This document shows positions 57,519 to 64,000 of a DNA stretch of 64,000 nt, piece after piece; the stretch's first letter is position 1; each line of letters opens with the position of its first letter. The position numbers and the translations under genes are program-made. The notes beneath the pieces were generated by a model. The model did not search any database and was not told where the DNA came from. It saw only the letters and a list, made by a program, of their open reading frames with translations. Source of the stretch: Glebionis coronaria (lineage: Eukaryota > Streptophyta > Magnoliopsida > Asterales > Asteraceae); NCBI GenBank assembly GCA_025667525.1, contig JANFOE010000191.1, positions 806,001 through 870,000 of the forward strand, read 5' to 3'.

Positions 57519-60500
57519 CAATGTGGAGACATACGGAATTACTTACAATGTTCCTAACAAGTACAAATACAACAAAATAAAGTCTTCCAAGGCGCTTCCG
57601 ATGCTGAGGATGTCTTCTAATTCTTCTGGTCTTCATAACTTGTACCTCATCTTGAATCCTCTTTGTCTTTGCTTGTTGTGGAACAATTGTAATATGCATG
57701 ATTTGGATTAACTTCCCCCCAATTCATGCAGCATGTATTTAAAAAACTTTCTTCATAGACTTCTTTTTGACGAAGTTTCTGAATCAGCTTCCCCCCAAAC
57801 CAATATATGTATCTTAAGCAGATTCTGACACTCTGATGTAGTTTGAACAATCTTCTAGCTCATCGGTTTAAGTGCACAGCGTAAATTTGTAGAAGAACCA
57901 CACCAAATAACACTGCTTCTATACTGTTTCATGTCGTTTATGTTTTTGATGATAAACCGTTTGGGGTAACATGTAGGAAATCAACAACAATTCTTCTCAC
58001 GCCTACAGAATACTTCATAAAAATCATATAAAGTGAAGTAGATACCATTCCATGTACACTACTTCCCCCTGGAAGTTGATCCGATTACTTCAAAGTACAC
58101 GATCTTCCCCCATGATGATTTCGAACTCTCGGAAGCATCATTATCGTGGACGTCCATATACTCGAGAAGTCCTTAGTCTTAAGCAAATGTCTTGAAAAGT
58201 TTTGAAAGTCATTGAGAAACTTTGAAAAATTTTGCTTAGACTATGAAGTACCATTGTCGTTGTGAAGCTCATAAATATCCCATGAGAATTGATTGCTGAT
58301 TCTATCTCTCTCTGTCTAACTTACCAACCTCGAATTCATTCGGCTATATGTTGTGACCACATGTGAAGTAAACCCGGTATTGCAAACTTGAAACTGAAGT
58401 ACAATCCCCCAAATTTGTTACTTAAGCTTGCACTTGTGTCCATTGAAGAACGGTGCAGAAACAAGTCTCTTATACCTCTTGAAGTTATCCACACGAGCAA
58501 CTACGTGTGACACCCAAAAAATGATAATAATCCATGTCGTCGACCATCCACCCCTTGACAGTGGAAACTAGATAATTCAAGTCTCAATCATAAATTTTAT
58601 CGCCCAAACAAGTCATCAATCGATAGACTGGGTTTGAAGAAAAGGGGTAGAAAAATAGAAGGAAGGCTCGATGATGAATTAAGTAGACGCCTTCATGAAA
58701 TCCCACTTCAACTTCAAATAAAGATTACCAAATCCACTTCGTGATCACTTGTCTTTGTAGAATCAAAACTAGCCGTTGTCGTTAAATTGAATCTTATATC
58801 GGATCTTTTTAGCGTTAAGTATTTTGTTTGCTTTGGTGTTGCGTTTGAGAATGTCATTATCTAGAACAAATTATGAAAAGAATTGTCATTAAAGGACAAA
58901 ATTTGTCTAGATAACTTGTCATTTAAACCCAACGTCAATCACATACCCAACTGATGCGCGGATCGACCTAGAATTTTCTTTGTCGTTTAAGCACTTTCGA
59001 TCGAACCATAAACCCGTTAACCGGCATCATTATTCACGGCTTACAAGATATAAATTTCAGCCCATCAATTTTTTTTTGGTCCATAAAAAAATGTAACTAG
59101 TCCCTAAACATGTGGCCCAACATCCTTTTGCTTGTGTCTTCATTTTGCCCATTATAAATCTGCCTCAAGCCCACATGACCTATATACCCGGTCCATTGAC
59201 TTGGGTTATATTAGTGTACCATAACCCTAATCTTTAGGTCAAACCTAATCTCACTTCATTCAGCCACCGTTGTTTCTCTCTTCCATATCCCAACGTCTCA
59301 CATAGAGAACTCCGTCCCTATACCATCTTTTTTTTTTCAAAAAAAAATAAATAAATCATATCTAATCTCTTATCCACCAGTTTCAAAACTCAAATATGAT
59401 CTTTCACAATTAGATACAAATCAAAACATAAACCTTTACCATCTCCCATCAATTACACACGAATGTAAATCATTTTTGCCTTTTATTCGAACCAAAATTC
59501 CGTATTTGCTACATTATATGCACGAACTAAATCAAGAACGTCTTCAAGATCAGTCAACTGGTCTCGGGTAGGGATTCGAATGATGTTTGATTTTCGTGTT
59601 TTAATTTGATAAGAGATATGGTTTGACCGAATGAAAGAAAGATCGTAACAGATTTGTTATGGTCTTTCTTTAAATTCGAAAATCAATAGAGGTTAATGCC
59701 TTAACATGCGATCTGTGATGATTATTTCGTGATGGTTCTATATAGATCTCAACATGCAGGTGTCTAAACACGAGCAGAATCTGAGATCACATTTATTGCA
59801 TTTGTTTTGAGTCTAGATGGTTGATAGGATTCGAGTCATGAATTGATGTGGTGTAGATGACGATGGGTTAAGGTTAGGATAGAGTCGGTTTTTTTTATTG
59901 ATGGTTAATGGTTGATTGATGAGCTTTTTGGTCTTGTTTGGTCATTATGTAGCAATGATTTTAAGAAAACAATAGCCTTATTGCAAAGTCTTTCAAAACA
60001 CTACTGTCGTAATGTTTAGAAATATTTATGTCGCAATGTTTTCATGTCAATCGCAATATCATATCTTTTCAACCATCGCAATGTTTTACAAAAAAAACAT
60101 GCTATCTGTCGCAATGCCAACATGAAAATAATGCACAATCGCAATGTGTCCATACCCCCATCGCAATACTCAGCTGAAATCCATCGTAATGATCAATCTA
60201 AAACATCCATCGCAATATATGTCGCAATGTCAAAACCCTAGACATTGCAATGGGTTTTTTTTGTCGCAATAGTACAAAAGTTCTGTCTTTTACTTGAAAA
60301 AGGTGGATCTGGTGATTTCAGATCACTTTATTCATGGAAAGACTGATTGGTTAGAAAGAAGATAAGAAAATAGAAACAGTAAAAGAAATAGTTGTAAAGC
60401 TTTGACTAGGATACATGATTAAATTGGACTTTTGACAGATTCGAGACTTTTGACAGATTGGAGGACACATAGACACCATAATAAACCAAACACCGTCAGA

Positions 60501-60593
60501 TCCATTTAGCTTAAAAATAAGCAGAGAATAAGCAGGTGAAAACTGTGACACGCCAAAAAATAAGCAAACTAAAACACAAAACATCCCCGGTTA
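57519..60593 (-). other. Element Z interior, non-coding
   Basis: 3.1 kb with no recognisable protein. The part next to the PPT carries spaced TTCCCCCC words. The segment 59250-59600 resembles ordinary plant leader-like sequence but matches no gene I know. A TCGCAAT word array is at 59995-60275. Confidence 0.6.
59995..60275 (+). repeat. Interspersed TCGCAATG word array, about 12 copies
   Basis: (A/G)TCGCAAT(G/A) recurs every 10-33 bases on the plus strand (for example near 60033, 60052, 60078, 60111, 60140, 60162, 60211, 60223, 60264), with two TCGTAAT variants and one TTGCAATG. Spacers are unrelated to each other. Confidence 0.85.
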
Positions 60594-60605
60594 GCTCTGA
60601 TACTA
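60594..60605 (-). other. Element Z primer-binding site, initiator tRNA-Met
   Basis: The minus strand reads TAGTATCAGAGC, one mismatch from TGGTATCAGAGC, two bases inside the right LTR. Confidence 0.8.
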
Positions 60606-60607
60606 AT

Positions 60608-60986
60608 TGTTGTCCCATTTATTTAGACGATATAGCATGAATTAAAGAAAGAAAATAGATGAAGAAGATGAATTCTAGAGAGAGAAAGTAGTGAGAGAAA
60701 GTAGAGAGAGAGAGAGATGATTAACTTTGGGAATATTAGATTAGAAGTGAGAAAAATGAACATCCAACCCTCCTAACATGCTAGGAGGGTAGTATATATA
60801 GTCCACCCACATGCGGGCTTTAATGGACTATATATTGCGCCGGGCTTGTCTTTTGGACTTTAATTAGTTTAAATCCAAGCCCGTAAAACACGACTAATTA
60901 ACTACTTATTACAACGTTCTAACTAATGTTACAATAATAATCTATGACCGAGCATTCTTGTTTGACTCATTATTTTGAGGCTAACA
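60608..60986 (-). repeat. Element Z right (5') LTR, 379 bp
   Basis: The minus strand starts TGTTAGCCTCAAAA and ends GGGACAACA. It contains a CCCTCCTA...TAGGAGGG inverted pair beside a TATATATA, a GA microsatellite (60675-60720), and ATGGACTATATATTG. Confidence 0.7.
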
Positions 60987-63751
60987 CAGTATTATGTGGT
61001 ATGTTTTATGTTTGTGCTTGTTTAGGTAACAAGGATACAAATTTGGAGCAAACAAGTGAAATCAAGCTAAAAGATGAAGAAAAGACAAGATAAGGATAAA
61101 AAATGACAAGCCTTGAGAAGACAAAGGACCTATCTTGACAAAATTCAAAAGATGAAGGACTAAAGTGTAATTTTGGAAAAGTCAAGATCAAAGTCAAAAC
61201 TAGTCAACATTCAAGTCAAAGAGTCAAAGGATGCTTTATGAACAAGTTTGAAGTTTAAAGGATCAAATTTGCCAAAGAAATGAAGCTTGGGGTCCACTTT
61301 CTATTCTGTCTAAACCACAAGGGCTAAAAGTGACAAAAATTGGCCATGTTTGGGGTTTAATCCATGTGAAGAGGAAATAAACCAATGAGGTGCGAGTAAA
61401 ACTATCACAAGGATTTCCACATGTGCCCACTAGCGTCGGCTTTTCATTTATTACACAATCCAAACAGTAAAACGCACTTAACTCATTTCAACCAATAATA
61501 TCACACCATGCAATGTTTATTATATCCAAAAATGGATAGTGATCCGCAACTCACACCTTCATCCAATCATACATTGCCACGTTGCATCTTCAAACAAAAT
61601 CAAACCCAAAAATGGGAATCTGCTACACTGCATATCAAAGAGAGTTATAAACATGAAAAGTGCTCGGAATCAAGCAAGGAACTCAACCCAACAACTTAAT
61701 TGGATTGAAAGTGCTTCAATCAAAAATCCCCAAATGTGTTCTTAAGCTGGAATTCGTAATTAAAAGATTGAAGACACGTGGAGCTCAGTGATTGGCTACA
61801 ACACGTCATCATCCCCAACAGATTCTCATTCTCACTCTATAAATAGGACTAGGCTAGCTCATTTGTAATGTGTAGCTTGTAGGTGTGAAAACACACACTT
61901 CATACTTTTCTCTCATTTCCAGTTCTTCAATTCAGTTAGTAACTACTCTTAGGTGTTTGACAACCACCTAAGAGTCAGTTAGTTAGTTAGTAACAGATTT
62001 GTAACCAATTTTCCCACCATTAATAAAATTCAATATTCAGTTTCACTCAATTCTCATTCTCCTACCTTCATTACTATAATCATGTTTATACTGTGTTGTT
62101 CTATTGATCATCCACGATCAATGGAAGTTATTTGATGCTTTGAAGACATGTAGCTGTTCAGAATTACTTTAAAGATCATTTTCAGTCCATTTGAAGCATT
62201 TGTAGCAGGGTAGTTGATCATAGCAAATTATGATGATGATAATGTTGATTGGTGGGTGATACTTGGTGGTTTAGTTGTACTTAGAAGGCTCAGCGCCTCT
62301 CTACTCCTTCAGTGGTGTCATCAAGCTAAAAAGTTCTCAATTTCTTGTTTAAATTCCCCTAAACAGTCAATGCATGCTCAATACCTAGAATAATCTTAAT
62401 CTGCTGAATTGATTTTGTTAATAGCTTACTTGTAACTTGATTGTGTTGGTTTGATAGTGTAATTGTAGTCTTACAACTTTACAATCAGATTTACTTGGTC
62501 AAATTTCGTATTTTCATTAGTATTTGTTCATTAGAACTCATTTTATGGTTTAACATGTTAACCAGCTTGATTTTGACTCTAAAACATTCCAATTCTTCAT
62601 TTGAGCAAGTTTGGATAAGTGACTTAATCTGTCTTAACCTTGTACTCAAAAAGCTTTTGAAAAAGTTCTTGTTCAGTTTTTGAAGTGGTGTTTGGATCAA
62701 GTGATTTTTGGTGATTCATTTGATAAAACTTGTTGTTTAGTGTTCATTCACACTAATTCAGTTAGTGTGAGTGTATTGGTCAAGTTTTATGGTCAAATTT
62801 GCTTTCAAAAAGGAAATTGGCCTTGAAAAACTTTGGGTCAATCTTTTTGAAAGTTCATCAGTGAAAACTTGCTTCTTTGATTCCTTTGCATTTCTTTGTT
62901 GCTTGATACTTTTGGCTGAAACTTCTTTTCAATTGTAGCTTAACATCCATACTTTTAGTGCTTATAAGGAAATTATACAGTTTAAGCTTTTGAGTAAGAT
63001 TTCAGCTTTTTAATAAGCCCTTGACCAAACTTCAGTTTCTGTAATAAGTTGCTCACTGTTTTCATAGATCTCTCAATCTATTTCACATATCAGTCCATTT
63101 TCTTTTACAAACCCATTTAGAAACATGTCATGAGTGATTTCTGAAATTTTTAGCTTATTGAGATTTTTGGTCAACTTTGGTCAAATAAGCAGTTTTTGGC
63201 TTATTGAAGATTCTAGCTTATTATGTTAACCATTTTCAAATCTAAAAGACATTCCAAGCTTTGTGAGACTTGATTAATCCGATTTGATAAGAAAATCGTT
63301 TTGTAGATGACTAGATTTCAAATGGGCTTATTGTTGGCTTATTGAAATAAGCTAAGTAGAGATTTAACAGCTTTTAAGCAAAATCCTTTTACTAGCCTAG
63401 CTTATTTTCAATTTTAAGCAGATTAGAAAAACCAGAATTATTTTAGTGAAGCAATAAGCTCAAAGGAGCTTATTGTTAAGTGTGTGCCCGTTTTTGTGAA
63501 ATTTTCCTTTTAATTGCATTTAGTCCTTGTTTTTTATAAAACTTTGTAATCAGATTTTAATTTCCAACTTTTTAGGTTTTGCAAAAGTCAGTCCTTATAT
63601 TTCCATTTGTTACAATTTTAGTTAGACAGTTTTCAAGGTTTTTAAGTTGGTTTGACTAGTTTGTTAAATTTATCATTTTTGGTCCCTATAGTTTCTGATT
63701 TTACACTTTTAGTCCCTATACTTTCATTTAGTTTACATTTTAAGCACTTTT
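60987..63751 (+). repeat. LTR X copy B, remainder
   Basis: Collinear with 18680-21260. TATAAATA at 61838. It keeps about 145 bases (61548-61693) and 41 bases (63711-63751) absent from copy A. It ends at CACTTTT where a 3-kb Gypsy LTR begins. Confidence 0.75.
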
Positions 63752-64000
63752 TGTAACACCCCATTTTGGAAATGGAAATATCACAGTAATTATGGCGTGT
63801 CATCAAAGCATACAAGGTAAAATGTCTAAACATTACTTGACCATATAAAGGAAAATACCGGAATCAAACATCGGTAGTCCAAAAGTAAAGCTCATCACAC
63901 ACAAACATAGTATAATAAAGGAAAGGTCTAAACAATGTCCAAAGAATAAGTATCAATAGAAAGGAAAATGCATAATGTAAAGAAGGCTAGACAGCTTCCA
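63752..64000. repeat. Start of another Gypsy 1-family LTR, cut by window end
   Basis: TGTAACACCCCATTTTGG and the next ~230 bases match 21261 and 29391 onward with about 5% differences by eye. Its full extent and any attached element are outside the window. Confidence 0.85.

Larger units (their letters stand above)
57214..60986 (-). mobile_element. Element Z: small non-coding LTR element with mismatched LTRs
   Basis: An exact 5-bp duplication CAGTA (57209-57213, 60987-60991) flanks TG...CA ends. Copy A of LTR X shows the empty site, with a single TAGTA. In minus orientation there is a PBS (60594-60605) inside the right LTR and a PPT (57510-57518) inside the left LTR, as expected for a retrotransposon. 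The two LTRs (57214-57509, 60608-60986) agree only at one end (TGTTAGCC), the GA-rich run, the inverted CCCTCC/GGAGGG pair and the TATA. The interior has no gag or pol, so the element is non-autonomous. Confidence 0.78.

Noticed and set aside
57164..57850. Frames of 60-83 codons around the left LTR of element Z
   Set aside because: They cross the LTR border and insertion junction and show no domain; they are unlikely to be genes.

Overview
The window is plant nuclear DNA made almost entirely of nested transposable elements. I recognise no ordinary host gene, tRNA, rRNA or CRISPR array. The element families (Sirevirus-like Copia with an extra ORF after pol, large-LTR Tekay-like Gypsy with an extra acidic ORF before gag, Athila Gypsy, a LINE tail, hAT and Mutator elements) point to a eudicot. 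From memory, both extra ORFs resemble gene models common in Asteraceae, so a daisy-family genome is my best guess; this was not tested by search.

Layout. 1-1355: 3' end of a Copia element (extra ORF, polypurine tract, LTR). 1356-7530: old intergenic DNA with degenerate word arrays, a probable solo LTR, a 279-bp hAT MITE with an exact 8-bp target duplication, a decayed LINE tail, and an 827-bp Mutator-like element with ~75-bp inverted termini and an exact 9-bp duplication. 7531-18595: a second, decayed copy of the same Copia family (5' LTR, PBS, gag, PR-IN, RT-RNase H, long spacer, extra ORF). It is cut ten bases after the extra ORF by an Athila-type LTR (X, 18596-21260), and its own 3' LTR is not in the window.

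21261-32352: a Gypsy element on the minus strand with ~3-kb LTRs. Its gag is split by three short GT-AG introns, and its integrase lacks the middle of the catalytic core. 32353-33464 and 46244-47180: the 3' tail of an Athila element, split by a young, almost intact Gypsy (33465-46243; 3.2-kb LTRs, exact ATAGC target duplication). That Gypsy carries a 433-residue acidic ORF before gag and a gag-pol frame broken by a single TAG. 47181 to about 49108: Athila LTR Y, holding ~28 copies of an ATTCCGRAT word. About 49109-57126: Athila gag-pol with a long PPT-rich tail. 57127-63751: LTR X again, interrupted at 57214-60986 by a small non-coding LTR element (Z) whose two LTRs do not match. 63752-64000: start of another copy of the 3-kb Gypsy LTR, joined to X at the same junction as near 21260.

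How the parts relate. Each autonomous element follows its family order: LTR, PBS, gag (capsid and zinc knuckles), protease, then RT, RNase H and integrase, PPT, LTR. Copia has integrase before RT; Gypsy has it after. Nothing here looks like a host pathway. The most interesting material is non-canonical element biology: introns in a Gypsy gag, accessory ORFs on either side of gag-pol, motif arrays inside LTRs and leaders, and composite or mismatched LTRs. All boundaries and similarities were read by eye.
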